Translations under genes and position numbers: made by a program
Shown: positions 52,980 through 62,229 of the stretch, in pieces
Numbering within the stretch: the stretch's first letter is position 1
Layout: each line of letters begins with the position of its first letter
From: Haladaptatus salinisoli
Lineage (GTDB): Archaea > Halobacteriota > Halobacteria > Halobacteriales > Haladaptataceae
Direction: 5' to 3'
Assembly: GCF_020614375.1 (NCBI RefSeq)
Contig: NZ_CP085333.1
Coordinates: forward strand, 62,001 to 126,000
Length of the DNA: 64,000 bases
Notes under the pieces: generated by a model
The model's database searches: none
Told to the model about the DNA's origin: nothing
The model's input: only the letters and a program-made list of their open reading frames with translations

Positions 52980-54232
52980 AGATGACTCTCATCGCGATCG
53001 AAAAACCCGTCATCAGTCGTTGTCGTACGACCTGACTGAGTTGTCGTTCCGAAGCCAGCAGTAGTGTTACTAGGTTGGGTGGTCGTTCCAAAGCCTGTAG
53101 TCGTACTTTGAGTTGTGCCTGTTGTTGCGGTAATTGATGTCGGACCTGCCGACGTTGTGGTAGTCGTAGTTGAAGGAGGCGTTGTAGTTGAAGGAGGCGT
53201 CGTAGTCGAAGTAGATAGGGTAGAGGTTTGTGCCGGCTCGGTGGTCTGCCCATCGGTGGTCAACCCTTGCTCGTCACTTTCGGTTGTCTGATTTTGAGTT
53301 GGAGCGTTCTGAGTTGACAACCACAGTCGGATCGTACGATAGGGATTTCCGGACGGATCGCCTTTATAAAGCCTAAGTTGGAGTCGGACGTTATCGCCAG
53401 TGATAGACGGGTCACCGGTGAGTGTCACCTGCTTAGTTTGGCCCTCATTGACCGCTATTTGGTTCTCGGCGAACTTTGTCTGTTCAACAGTATTCCCATT
53501 CTCGACGCGTTGTAGAACAGCGACCACGGTATACTGTACGCGTTCTCCCTCACGGTTACCGACGTGTACAGTCACTCCTTCTCCACTGAGGTCTGTCTGG
53601 TATAGGGTATTCGTATCACTACTTATATTATTTGTATCTACATAGAATTCTGTGAATTGTTTTCCTTGCGGTGGGTGAAAGACCGCAAAGCCGACACTCG
53701 ACGCGACAAGCAGGAAGCTGATAACAATCCCAATATTCAACATAGCGGTCATATCTGAATCTCCCCGTCGTCCTGGACTGAACAAGAGTCCCGGAACCCC
53801 TGGCGAGTACCGATGTTCTGCGGGAACACGTATTCGGCGCACTAGCGCGACCAATGTGAAAATTGCAGTGAAACTAATGACACCGATTAGAATCGGGCGC
53901 AGTGTCACTCCCCACGGTGTAAAGCTGGCAACTGCCGCGATCATAGGAACAATACCGACGCTCAGTGCGACAGCGAGCCCAATCCGTTCAGGTCCGCCCA
54001 ATGCGTACGTTGAGTCAGTATCAAGAATTCCAAATTGTCGGTCTCCGTCCTCACCGCCACCAGGAAACATTGCTGAAATGAGAACGTAGCCTGGGAGGAA
54101 AACAACAAGCGGAAGCATGAATAAGACGCGTACTCGACCACTAAGTCCAATAAACGCCGCAAAACCACTGCCAATGGTCAACGCAAGTGCCACTACGAGG
54201 TCTACAAACCACCAGCGGCTATTCGTACTCAT
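52964..54232 (-). CDS. DUF1616 family membrane protein with Thr-rich C-terminus
   Basis: 422 aa. Four N-terminal membrane spans with VVFLPGYVLISAMFPGG, the DUF1616 hallmark, and PERIGLAVALSVGIVPMIA. A fifth span precedes an external ~120-residue beta domain (TEFYVDTNNISSDTNTLYQT ...) resembling an archaeal Ig-like domain. Residues ~315-400 are Thr/Ser/Pro-rich repeats (STTTPPSTTTPPSTTTTTTS), a likely O-glycosylated stalk. DUF1616 proteins are frequent beside haloarchaeal glycosylation genes. Stop overlaps the DUF457 pseudogene start. Confidence 0.87.
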   Translation of the reverse strand: MSTNSRWWFVDLVVALALTIGSGFAAFIGLSGRVRVLFMLPLVVFLPGYVLISAMFPGGGEDGDRQFGILDTDSTYALGGPERIGLAVALSVGIVPMIAAVASFTPWGVTLRPILIGVISFTAIFTLVALVRRIRVPAEHRYSPGVPGLLFSPGRRGDSDMTAMLNIGIVISFLLVASSVGFAVFHPPQGKQFTEFYVDTNNISSDTNTLYQTDLSGEGVTVHVGNREGERVQYTVVAVLQRVENGNTVEQTKFAENQIAVNEGQTKQVTLTGDPSITGDNVRLQLRLYKGDPSGNPYRTIRLWLSTQNAPTQNQTTESDEQGLTTDGQTTEPAQTSTLSTSTTTPPSTTTPPSTTTTTTSAGPTSITATTGTTQSTTTGFGTTTQPSNTTAGFGTTTQSGRTTTTDDGFFDRDESHLNNRT

Positions 54233-54277
54233 TGTGCTCAGAGTGGTATGGTGGAGGTTTTATTATACGGCCCCTAA

Positions 54278-55996
54278 TCAATTCTCTGACCGAACATCAT
54301 CGGCTCGGCGTGCTTCTGCAGGCATGTAGAGGACGTCTGTTGGGTTGACTGCTGTCTCAGAGCACTGGGCGACCCAGCCGACCATGTCGTTGATACGGAG
54401 CTTGTGCCGTGACGGTAGCTCATGGATCGTCTCATGTTCTGGGAACAAGCGTTGGTCGAGGTTGTATCGGTCATACACCTGCTGGCGGTCAGGCCACGCC
54501 GATTCAAATTTTCTGACAAACGGTAATTTTCGGCGCGCGAATCGCTCCATTTCCGAAAGTAACATTGAGGTATATGGACGGTCTGGTGGCCGATGGCGGA
54601 ATAAATCTGCGTCTAGTTGCTTGATGGCACGGATGAATGTTGCCGTTGTCCGGTACTTGGGTGGTGTCTGGAGATGCCACTCTAATAGCTCTGTGTCTGC
54701 TGCAATGAATGATTCGAGGTAGTTATCTGCGAGGTGAGTGCGGAACGGGATAGTCGGCTGATTACTGATGCTGAACAGCGACAGGGCGTTTTGTACAGAG
54801 TCAGTGCGTTTCCAGCATCGCTCGAATTCAGTAGCGATGGCTTCACTGACAAAGGCTTCTGCTGCATTCGGATCAGAAGTATACTGTTCGGCTACTTTTC
54901 GGCTTTCGTCTGGTAAGTAGCCGAAGTTATCGAAAGACGCTTTGACAGGGTCAGGATCGTCTTCGAGTTGTTTTAACGGAATATCCTTTCCGAATAGCTT
55001 GAGTTCACTTCTCTTCTGCCCAAATCCACGTAGAAGTGTATCAAAGAGGAGTCCATGATACATCGTGTCCACCTGAATCTCATTATTGTAACCGGCATGG
55101 TGGATATGGATCGACTCCTTGATCCCATTTGTATCACGAACTTTTTGCTCGCCGGGCATGATATAGCGATCATTCGTCACTAGCGTCGTGTGGTCGACGT
55201 TGTACTGCTTAGCCAATCGCCGAGCGACTTTTACCTCCTGTGCATCGGGCATCCCGACTGTGTAACAATGCTCTATCTCGGGGAACTGTGATAGCAATGT
55301 CCGCGAGTCATAGCCTGCAGATAGGAGTAGTCCCTTTTTTCCAGGCTGGCGCGCGCGCCGCTGAATCGCTCGCTGCATCCGATCAGCGAGTTCACTCGAA
55401 TAGTCCATTTCTTGTTCATCATAGACAAACCGATCAAGTTCCCCGGCTTCACGGGCTGTTAGATAGCCATCGAATGGAGTGCGATGGAGTTCGTGGAACA
55501 GCGTTTTGTTCCCGAGAACGACACCCATGTGAAGGAATTCGCCAACGGACTGCCGGCGCATCGTTGGATTCTCAATGGTTCGTGCGATTTCTGCTGCATC
55601 CGACCCGAATACACGAACACCCGGTTCGTCCGTGTAGAAGCACTCCCATGAACGAATGGGATCCGTGAGAACCACCGCATCACCCTCGTGTTCAATAAAC
55701 GCAAGGTAAGACCCATTTAGCGCCTGAATCGCATCTCTCCCTTTCTCTACGTACTGTTCAAGTAGCCATCGGGCTGGCTCTGACCAACCACGCTTATTCG
55801 GATACGCTTCTCCCCAGATGATGCACGACCCAAGGTCTCCTGAGTAAGAGGCGCTTCGTCCAGGGATTCCGAGCCCGGTATCTCGAATTCCAACAGTTGC
55901 TACATCGTTCGAAACAACTGTATCGAACTCCCGTTCGACGCGGAACCGCGTGAATTCATCTCGGTCACCAAAGACGCCGAATATTTCCTTATTCAT
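54278..55996 (-). CDS. Asparagine-synthase-like amidotransferase lacking the glutaminase Cys
   Basis: 572 aa. The C-terminal domain has the PP-loop variant LLLSAGYDSRTLLSQF (normally SGGxDS), and a GMPDAQEVKVARRLAKQYNV segment. The N-terminus is an Ntn-like glutaminase remnant (NGSYLAFIEHEGDAVVLTD) but begins MNKEIFGVF with no Cys at position 2, so it cannot hydrolyse glutamine and must use ammonia or ligate something else. AsnB-like proteins of this type occur in archaeal and bacterial surface-glycan clusters and may amidate uronic acids; the UDP-sugar dehydrogenase product would be a suitable substrate. Confidence 0.85.
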   Translation of the reverse strand: MNKEIFGVFGDRDEFTRFRVEREFDTVVSNDVATVGIRDTGLGIPGRSASYSGDLGSCIIWGEAYPNKRGWSEPARWLLEQYVEKGRDAIQALNGSYLAFIEHEGDAVVLTDPIRSWECFYTDEPGVRVFGSDAAEIARTIENPTMRRQSVGEFLHMGVVLGNKTLFHELHRTPFDGYLTAREAGELDRFVYDEQEMDYSSELADRMQRAIQRRARQPGKKGLLLSAGYDSRTLLSQFPEIEHCYTVGMPDAQEVKVARRLAKQYNVDHTTLVTNDRYIMPGEQKVRDTNGIKESIHIHHAGYNNEIQVDTMYHGLLFDTLLRGFGQKRSELKLFGKDIPLKQLEDDPDPVKASFDNFGYLPDESRKVAEQYTSDPNAAEAFVSEAIATEFERCWKRTDSVQNALSLFSISNQPTIPFRTHLADNYLESFIAADTELLEWHLQTPPKYRTTATFIRAIKQLDADLFRHRPPDRPYTSMLLSEMERFARRKLPFVRKFESAWPDRQQVYDRYNLDQRLFPEHETIHELPSRHKLRINDMVGWVAQCSETAVNPTDVLYMPAEARRADDVRSEN

Positions 55997-57052
55997 CGTT
56001 CTACCTCGTCCATTCTACCATTCGGTTATCGTCCCGTGTCACGGTGAACGATTGTCCCTTATCTTCCTCTCCTTCTCGCACTCGTGTCACGGTCAGCTCT
56101 AATTCTTCGATAGTGTCTCAGGTGGTTAACTATACACAGTATAACATCAGGAAGATTGTGATTAGGGGGGGCAAAAACACTTCTTCCTTTCCAACACCAT
56201 CGACGATAGTTTCGAAAATATTCTCAAATATTGTAGTACCCCAGTTCTACAACAAGCGATCACTCCCGTTGTAGGTGACGAATGGCGGTGGTGACTAAGA
56301 AGGTGGATTTCGAAATCCAATCAATAAATACACTACCATTAACAAATAATATAACCGCATGTATTAAATCGTGACGGTGGGTAGATAAGAGATACTACCG
56401 AGAAACTGCTAGTAACTACCGTCAACGAAACGAGGGTCGAGAAATGTTGAGAACGCATTGAGGGCGAAAGAGCATTGCTGACGATATTTACATCTGTACT
56501 GCCAATGCCGTAGACTGGTGTCACTGGGAAAACGGTCACGCCTTTGATGATATGAGCTTTCCAAGATGGACCTAGGTGGCGATATTAGAATTTCATTATC
56601 TGACACTCACCCTGGTTGTTACAATAATAGAGCGAATGAAACCCACAGCGCAAATTGAAATAACGAAACCAGCAAGCGGCCACTCATGAACTCGTCCCAC
56701 TGTTATCATCCTGCGCCATGGTGAGAGCGGATTTTCTCATTTACGGTTTAGCATTAGACCCCTTTGATACAAGTGATTGTCTCTTGTTTTTCTATTGTTT
56801 ACTTAGAAGGTCGCAGGGGGTGGTTTTCTCTTAGCCTCAATAGCAGACAATTTGAAACCTCATTATCCAATAGAAATGTTTGATCCGTCAATACCATGGT
56901 TATATCTCTTGTACCATGGATATACGGATTGTTGTTACTCTAATATATACTCATAAGTAGCATCATTAGGGTTCTGCTAAGCCGATTTCTCCAGCTAAAA
57001 TGCAAGCAGTTATCCGTACCATATATTTATGCTTGCTCTCCGTGGTTTTCGT
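55997..57052. other. 1.06-kb AT-rich region without genes
   Basis: No convincing frame on either strand. Two copies of TACCATGG followed by T/A-TAT occur at 56892 and 56912, 20 bp apart (two helical turns), upstream of the FkbM gene, and could be regulator sites. Otherwise nothing recognisable. Confidence 0.5.
57021..57030 (+). promoter_or_regulatory. TATA element that decides the FkbM start
   Basis: ATATATTTAT lies directly before and over the ATG at 57029, but 28 nt before the ATG at 57053, so the latter is the likely leaderless start. Confidence 0.55.
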
Positions 57053-57859
57053 ATGCCGAATCTAGAGCGACAGGCTGCTCGAAGTCGCTTATGGACTTTC
57101 TGCAAACGAGTTGGGATTGCGCCGACGCTCGCGACGCTCTATTGGAATATCAAACTCGCACTTCACCTTTGGTCTGCATCGGTGTCTGTTGGCGGTTACA
57201 CGGCTGAATTTGCAGCGGACACTCGAACTGAATATCAGCGTGTGACTTCACTCATTGGCGAACGAGACGTCGTTAAGTCGCTACTTGAGGATGTTCGCGA
57301 GTCAGACGTGGTATACGACATTGGCGCAAACATTGGTACTCACACCTGCTTTGTCGGAAAACGTCTTCGAGATGGAGTAGTCATTGCCTTTGAGCCAATG
57401 CCGACGAATGCGGCTCATCTCAGACAAAATCTCTCTATGAACGTCCCAGCCGGTCGGTGGGTTGTCGCCGAATGTGCTTTATCCAACGAGAATGGAAATG
57501 GCACACTCGCCGTTGAAGGCCAGAGCTATGGCGCAGGTAGACATGCACTCTCTCAGCACGGCGAGCTCGATATTGATGTTTGCCGAGGGGAAACACTAAT
57601 CGAATCAGAACGTTATCCTTTACCGAACATCATCAAAATCGACGTTGAAGGGGCGGAACTCAAAGTACTCAAAGGGTTTGGGGATCTTCTCTCTGAAGTC
57701 CGAGTCGTGTATGCGGAACTCCATCACGACCTAAGCATAGAATACGGAACCTCGACTGATGAAATTGAGGCGTATCTTTGCAACTATGGGTTCGAAATTG
57801 AGCGACTTAGCGAACGATCTGATGCCTACCACATTCGGGCTATCAAATCACAGGGTTAA
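57053..57859 (+). CDS. FkbM family methyltransferase
   Basis: 268 aa. SAM-binding VVYDIGANIGTHTCFVGKR, FEPMPTNAAHLRQNL, and IKIDVEGAELKVLKGF are the FkbM signatures (D-x-G-x-N, FEP, DVEG). Probably O-methylates a sugar on the surface glycan. The start at 57053 is chosen from the TATA position. A paralogue lies at 61.3 kb on the other strand; both share an N-terminal ~60-residue helical lead. Confidence 0.88.
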   Translation: MPNLERQAARSRLWTFCKRVGIAPTLATLYWNIKLALHLWSASVSVGGYTAEFAADTRTEYQRVTSLIGERDVVKSLLEDVRESDVVYDIGANIGTHTCFVGKRLRDGVVIAFEPMPTNAAHLRQNLSMNVPAGRWVVAECALSNENGNGTLAVEGQSYGAGRHALSQHGELDIDVCRGETLIESERYPLPNIIKIDVEGAELKVLKGFGDLLSEVRVVYAELHHDLSIEYGTSTDEIEAYLCNYGFEIERLSERSDAYHIRAIKSQG

Positions 57860-57925
57860 CGGCACGAAGCGTCAGCGGTGGGAACCGTGGAGCTGACTGA
57901 GATTACCGCCTACTCTCGATACAGC

Positions 57926-59677
57926 TCATCTCATCGGGCAATACGAGCCATCGGATGAATCGTCTTTTGGCTGCTTTGACTTCTTGGTCTCATCATCGGA
58001 CCCCTCCGAAGTTGAGTCGTCATCGGATCCTTCGGAAGTTGAGTCATCACCGGAGTTCCCGCTATTCTCGTCACTGCCGGAATCACCATCAGACCCACTG
58101 CTGGTGTCCCCGTCGTTTGTATCACCACCGTCATATTCCCAACTGTTATTGCTACCGTCGTATCCATCTGGACTTTCGTCGTTAATACCGTTCGCAATGT
58201 GTGAATCTTGGACGGTGACGTTTTCGGCGTCGCTTGTAATCCGAAGTGCTGCATTGCCACTGCGTGCGAGTGCCGAGACGCTTTCGATCAGCGTGCCAGA
58301 ACCACTCTCTACGATCGCATTCTCCTCGGAGACGTAATCTCCTTCAGATATTACGACATCGTTCCCCGTGTTTGTCAGTGCGCGTCGGCCATCTCCACCA
58401 CCGTGATCGATTTTCAGATTTCGGAACTCAGAACCGTTACGGAAGTTATGGATTGCGCTTCGGGTACCATCCGTGGGGGCGTTTCCAATGACCGTGACGT
58501 TTTCGAGGGTAACAGGTTTGTCACCCTCCTTGATTTTGATGGCTGGGCCACCTCCAGCCTCGTGATCGACTGTGGTTTGTTTAATTTCCGTTTGACCCGC
58601 AGATCCCCGAATAGATATTGCAGGCGATGGGCCATCAGTTCGTACCGTAACGGTGGAGTCGATGATTGTTACGTCGTTTGCACTGCTTGTAATCCAGATT
58701 GGAGAGCTCTTATCGATACTCGACTCGAAATTGACATTCCGTGCGACGAAGCCAGCGCCTCCCTCGATACGGAGACCACGCTGAGCGATGCCATTGTCGT
58801 CTTGCTGACTAACGATAATAGTGGCGTTCTCGATGTAGCTGTCGTTACCACCAAGACGAACATTCGCACCGAGGCTATTCTCAAAGCGACCGCCTTCAAT
58901 TTGGATGGATCCCGACCCGTCTGCTGCATAGAGACCGTTATCCGGGAAACTTCCGAGCTCGCAGTCGCGGAACGTCATTGTTCCTTTGTTCGCCTCATTA
59001 CAAAGGATGCCTGTTGGGCCACGCCAGAGAGAGTCACTTGGTGCGTCACCTGTCCAAGCACCTCCATCAGGGGCCTTGAATCGTTCCACTAGACCGCTTC
59101 CATCCTCTGTAGTGATAACAGCCCGAAGCGGTCCAAACGTTCCACTATCGTGATATCCATTGACGTCAATATCACGTATAATTAGTCCGTCGGTTATCTC
59201 AGCTTCGACAACACGGATTCCTGTATTGTCGCTCGTTTGATCAACGGTGAAGCCCTCAACACGAAGATCCGTACCAGGGTCATATTCGACACCGAGGCGG
59301 AAAAGGCGGTAGTTATTGTCGCCGCCATCATCGAAATTGCTGTAGTTTGCAGGGACGAGCTCCGCATTATGACCAACCATACCGAAATTCGTGAAGCCAG
59401 TATGTCGGACCTCTGAGTCCATGTAGTACTGACCTTCGGGGAAGTAGAGGAGCGTATTGTCGGCCGCGTACTCTTCAAGTACGGGTGATACAGACTCGTT
59501 TCCGCTGTTGTCTGCTCCTACCTCTGTCACGTCAATGACCTCGTCATATTGATCTTCATAGCCCGAGTGATCCGCTGACGCAGTGCCTACGACTGCGGAC
59601 GAGGTGGCAATTGCTCCAGTAAGTTTGAGATAGGTTCTACGATTCATCAAGCTTCGATTTTGCCTGTCTGGCGCCAT
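57926..59677 (-). CDS. Tat-exported right-handed beta-helix protein with acidic Ser-rich tail
   Basis: 583 aa. NRRTYLKLTGAIATSSAVVG is a Tat signal (cleavage near TASA). Residues ~45-480 form a pectate-lyase-like parallel beta-helix: NTLLYFPEGQYYMDSEV, FTVDQTSDNTGIRVVEAEI, and rungs rich in N-V-T-x-x-x-S/T. The tail ~485-583 is a Gly/Ser/Asp low-complexity stretch with repeated DDSTSEGSDD. No anchor, so probably secreted. TATA-like ATAATTAATAC ~30 nt upstream supports the start at 59677. Could act on or bind the extracellular polysaccharide, in line with the neighbouring deacetylase. Confidence 0.85.
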   Translation of the reverse strand: MAPDRQNRSLMNRRTYLKLTGAIATSSAVVGTASADHSGYEDQYDEVIDVTEVGADNSGNESVSPVLEEYAADNTLLYFPEGQYYMDSEVRHTGFTNFGMVGHNAELVPANYSNFDDGGDNNYRLFRLGVEYDPGTDLRVEGFTVDQTSDNTGIRVVEAEITDGLIIRDIDVNGYHDSGTFGPLRAVITTEDGSGLVERFKAPDGGAWTGDAPSDSLWRGPTGILCNEANKGTMTFRDCELGSFPDNGLYAADGSGSIQIEGGRFENSLGANVRLGGNDSYIENATIIVSQQDDNGIAQRGLRIEGGAGFVARNVNFESSIDKSSPIWITSSANDVTIIDSTVTVRTDGPSPAISIRGSAGQTEIKQTTVDHEAGGGPAIKIKEGDKPVTLENVTVIGNAPTDGTRSAIHNFRNGSEFRNLKIDHGGGDGRRALTNTGNDVVISEGDYVSEENAIVESGSGTLIESVSALARSGNAALRITSDAENVTVQDSHIANGINDESPDGYDGSNNSWEYDGGDTNDGDTSSGSDGDSGSDENSGNSGDDSTSEGSDDDSTSEGSDDETKKSKQPKDDSSDGSYCPMR

Positions 59678-59863
59678 CAGAATCCCAGTATCAATCCCAC
59701 GTATTAATTATCGGGTGCCTAGTTCAGTCTCTCCCCGTTTTCCCTCTGTTGGAAACGGTGTAAACAGTCCTCAGCGTGCGGTTCTTACACAAATGTGACT
59801 AGCTGAATATCTCCCTTAAGCGCCATATAAGGAAATACCTAGGCCTGATTGGGTAGGGTAGCG

Positions 59864-61186
59864 ATGAGACGACAGACACGACGCACGTTCCTGACGACGG
59901 TCGGTGCAGCTGGTACGGCTGGCCTTGCTGGGTGTAATGCGCTCAGCAAAGGCGGTGACGGTAATGGAACGACCTCCACAACACCGAGTAATAACTCAAC
60001 CACTGGCGGTGGCGGAGAAACAACGACTGAAGAAACAACGACGGAAGACGGCTCCCAAAACAGTGGCCCAACAGTATTCGACGGCTTTGAAAAGCTCGGA
60101 CAGTGGCATGCAATCGAACAACAAGGTACGCTAAAAAAGAGTACAAAAGAGAAGTACCAGGGATCACAGTCGGCTCACATTCTCGGCAGTAAGAAGACGA
60201 AAGAGGGCAAAATTTTCCGCGCCAACTTTGGCAGTAAACCAGCTAACATGGCTGGAAAGAACCTCTCCTTGGCGTTTAAGTGTACCTCACACGACTTCGC
60301 AAAAATTGCTGTTCAATTGTACGCGCCCGACCAGGGCCACATCGTTGAGATGAAACGAACCCTCTATGGTCCAAAAGGGAAATGGGTACGCGTCAACCTT
60401 GGCGTCACAAGCGCCCAGCGCCAGAAGACTGTAGATCTTTCAACGGTGTATGAGATTCACGTTGTTGGACGACCAGTAGATGGCAACTCGTCCAAGCCAA
60501 TTGAATTCTACGTCGATGACCTCAAGACCGTCCCTGCACCGAAGCAAGGGATGGTGATGCTCACCTTCGACGATGGTCTCAAGTCTCACTACACGAAGGC
60601 ATTCAAGAAGATGCAAAAGTACGGCTTCCCAGGTGTTGACGCCGTCATCACGGAGGCGATTTACGACGATGGTTTCCTCACACAATCTCAGATGCGTGAG
60701 ATGACTCGGAATGGCTGGGATATGATTTGCCACCCGAACGCTCAAGCATCGCCGATGAATAAGATACCGCGGAAAGAGCAAGAAAAGTTGATGAAGCAGT
60801 CGAAGGGCTGGCTCAAACAATATGGCTATGAGGGACACAAGTATATGGCCGTTCCGAAGAACGTCGTTGGACCGAACACGTTTGAACTTGCTCAGAAGCA
60901 TTTCGATTTAACGCTAAGCTTCGGTGCATCTCCGAACGCACTCCCGGTTATCAAAAAGGATACTATCCTTTCGCGTATGTACGGTGACAGCAGTCTCGCC
61001 ACTACGAAGCAGATGATCGACTACGCTGAGCGTTACAAACAGCTGACCGTCCCATTGTTCCACAGAATCGGCGGTAAGGATGGGATTTCGGAGAAGGACT
61101 TCGAGAAGATCCTCAAATATATCAAGAAGAAGAACGTCAAGGTCGTCACGCCCTCTAGTCTGAAGAAACAGGGTCTCCTAATCTAA
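59864..61186 (+). CDS. Polysaccharide deacetylase lipoprotein (NodB homology)
   Basis: 440 aa from the ATG at 59864. RRTFLTTVGAAGTAGLAGC is a Tat-lipoprotein signal with lipobox LAGC, then a Thr/Gly-rich linker. Residues ~65-225 are a beta-jellyroll (carbohydrate-binding-like) domain (GKNLSLAFKC, KWVRVNLGV, PIEFYVDDLKTV). The NodB domain follows: MVMLTFDDGLKSHYTKAF carries the catalytic Asp pair and GWDMICHPNAQ a metal His; the usual second His is not obvious. It would deacetylate N- or O-acetyl sugars outside the cell. Divergent from the beta-helix gene, so the two may be co-regulated. Confidence 0.87.
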   Translation: MRRQTRRTFLTTVGAAGTAGLAGCNALSKGGDGNGTTSTTPSNNSTTGGGGETTTEETTTEDGSQNSGPTVFDGFEKLGQWHAIEQQGTLKKSTKEKYQGSQSAHILGSKKTKEGKIFRANFGSKPANMAGKNLSLAFKCTSHDFAKIAVQLYAPDQGHIVEMKRTLYGPKGKWVRVNLGVTSAQRQKTVDLSTVYEIHVVGRPVDGNSSKPIEFYVDDLKTVPAPKQGMVMLTFDDGLKSHYTKAFKKMQKYGFPGVDAVITEAIYDDGFLTQSQMREMTRNGWDMICHPNAQASPMNKIPRKEQEKLMKQSKGWLKQYGYEGHKYMAVPKNVVGPNTFELAQKHFDLTLSFGASPNALPVIKKDTILSRMYGDSSLATTKQMIDYAERYKQLTVPLFHRIGGKDGISEKDFEKILKYIKKKNVKVVTPSSLKKQGLLI

Positions 61187-61316
61187 GCGACGGTTGATGA
61201 ATTAATCTGTCTTACTACTTCCTCATTGTTTTCCATTTGTCGTTTTAGGATATGTCCATGGATGCCAATCTACGTATAATGTGGGACGAATGTCCCGAGC
61301 TTGGATTTGCGGCGGA

Positions 61317-62129
61317 TCACTGTTTTTCGCCCCGGATGAAGTATTCCGCACCCCTGTTGTGTAGTGTCTTGACCGAAAAACCATACTTCCTCAACGCTAC
61401 CCGAACATCATCTTCGCTCGCGTCGTAATCACTAAGGAATGTCGGATGTACTTCACAATACACGAGTCGACAGTCAGGTCGTGAAAGTGTTTCTTCGAGA
61501 CCAGTAATTGTATCTAGCTCTGCACCCTCAACATCGATTTTCACGACTGTCGGTGGCGGTACGTCACCTCGCTCGACCAATTTATCTCCAATTCTGAGTG
61601 ATACCTGCTCGGTTCCAGTTGTCGAGAGTTGCGCAACCTCATTAACCGAGAGCGATGCCTCACCCGACTCGTTTGAGAGTGCCTCATGACGTACATCTGC
61701 CGCCAGGTTGTTTCGTGCAAGGTTTGCTTCGATGCGAGCAGCCTTCGGCTCTCGAGGTTCGAAAGTGATAACCTGTCCCTCTGGAAGCGCCGCAGCGGCA
61801 AGACAGGTGTAGCTTCCAATATAGCCGCCGATGTCGTAGAACACATCGGCAGGTTCTAGCCGTGAGAGCAAGTCTGCTATCACGGGACGCTCGTCCACTA
61901 ATGTGTGATAGTGGCGGAACTCACTAGCTGTTTTGGCGGTAAAGGTAACACTTGTTCCGCTAATGCGTTGGGTATGTGTTCCGCCAGAGCTACGGAAGAG
62001 CAATTCCCAATACGCCCGCGATAAGGAAGATCGGAGGCCGAGGTGGTCAATGATTCTTCGAACTGGTGGCGTCGAGAATATCCACTGGCCCACCCTGAGT
62101 GCACTTGCTGTGAGTTTCTTCGTAGACAT
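61317..62129 (-). CDS. FkbM family methyltransferase (second copy)
   Basis: 270 aa. VFYDIGGYIGSYTCLAAAAL, ITFEPREPKAARIEANLARN and VVKIDVEGAELDTITGL are the SAM-site motifs; the first has GGYIG where the copy at 57.0 kb has GANIG. TATA-like CTATATAAAG ~30 nt upstream of the ATG at 62129. Likely methylates a different sugar or position from its paralogue. Confidence 0.88.
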   Translation of the reverse strand: MSTKKLTASALRVGQWIFSTPPVRRIIDHLGLRSSLSRAYWELLFRSSGGTHTQRISGTSVTFTAKTASEFRHYHTLVDERPVIADLLSRLEPADVFYDIGGYIGSYTCLAAAALPEGQVITFEPREPKAARIEANLARNNLAADVRHEALSNESGEASLSVNEVAQLSTTGTEQVSLRIGDKLVERGDVPPPTVVKIDVEGAELDTITGLEETLSRPDCRLVYCEVHPTFLSDYDASEDDVRVALRKYGFSVKTLHNRGAEYFIRGEKQ

Positions 62130-62229
62130 CCCTCTGTAGCAATTGCCGGTGGCTCTTTATATAGCCCCTGGACTAACCTCTTCAACCGCTCCCGTTACTA
62201 CCTGAATTGTGCTAGCGACTAGTGGAGAT

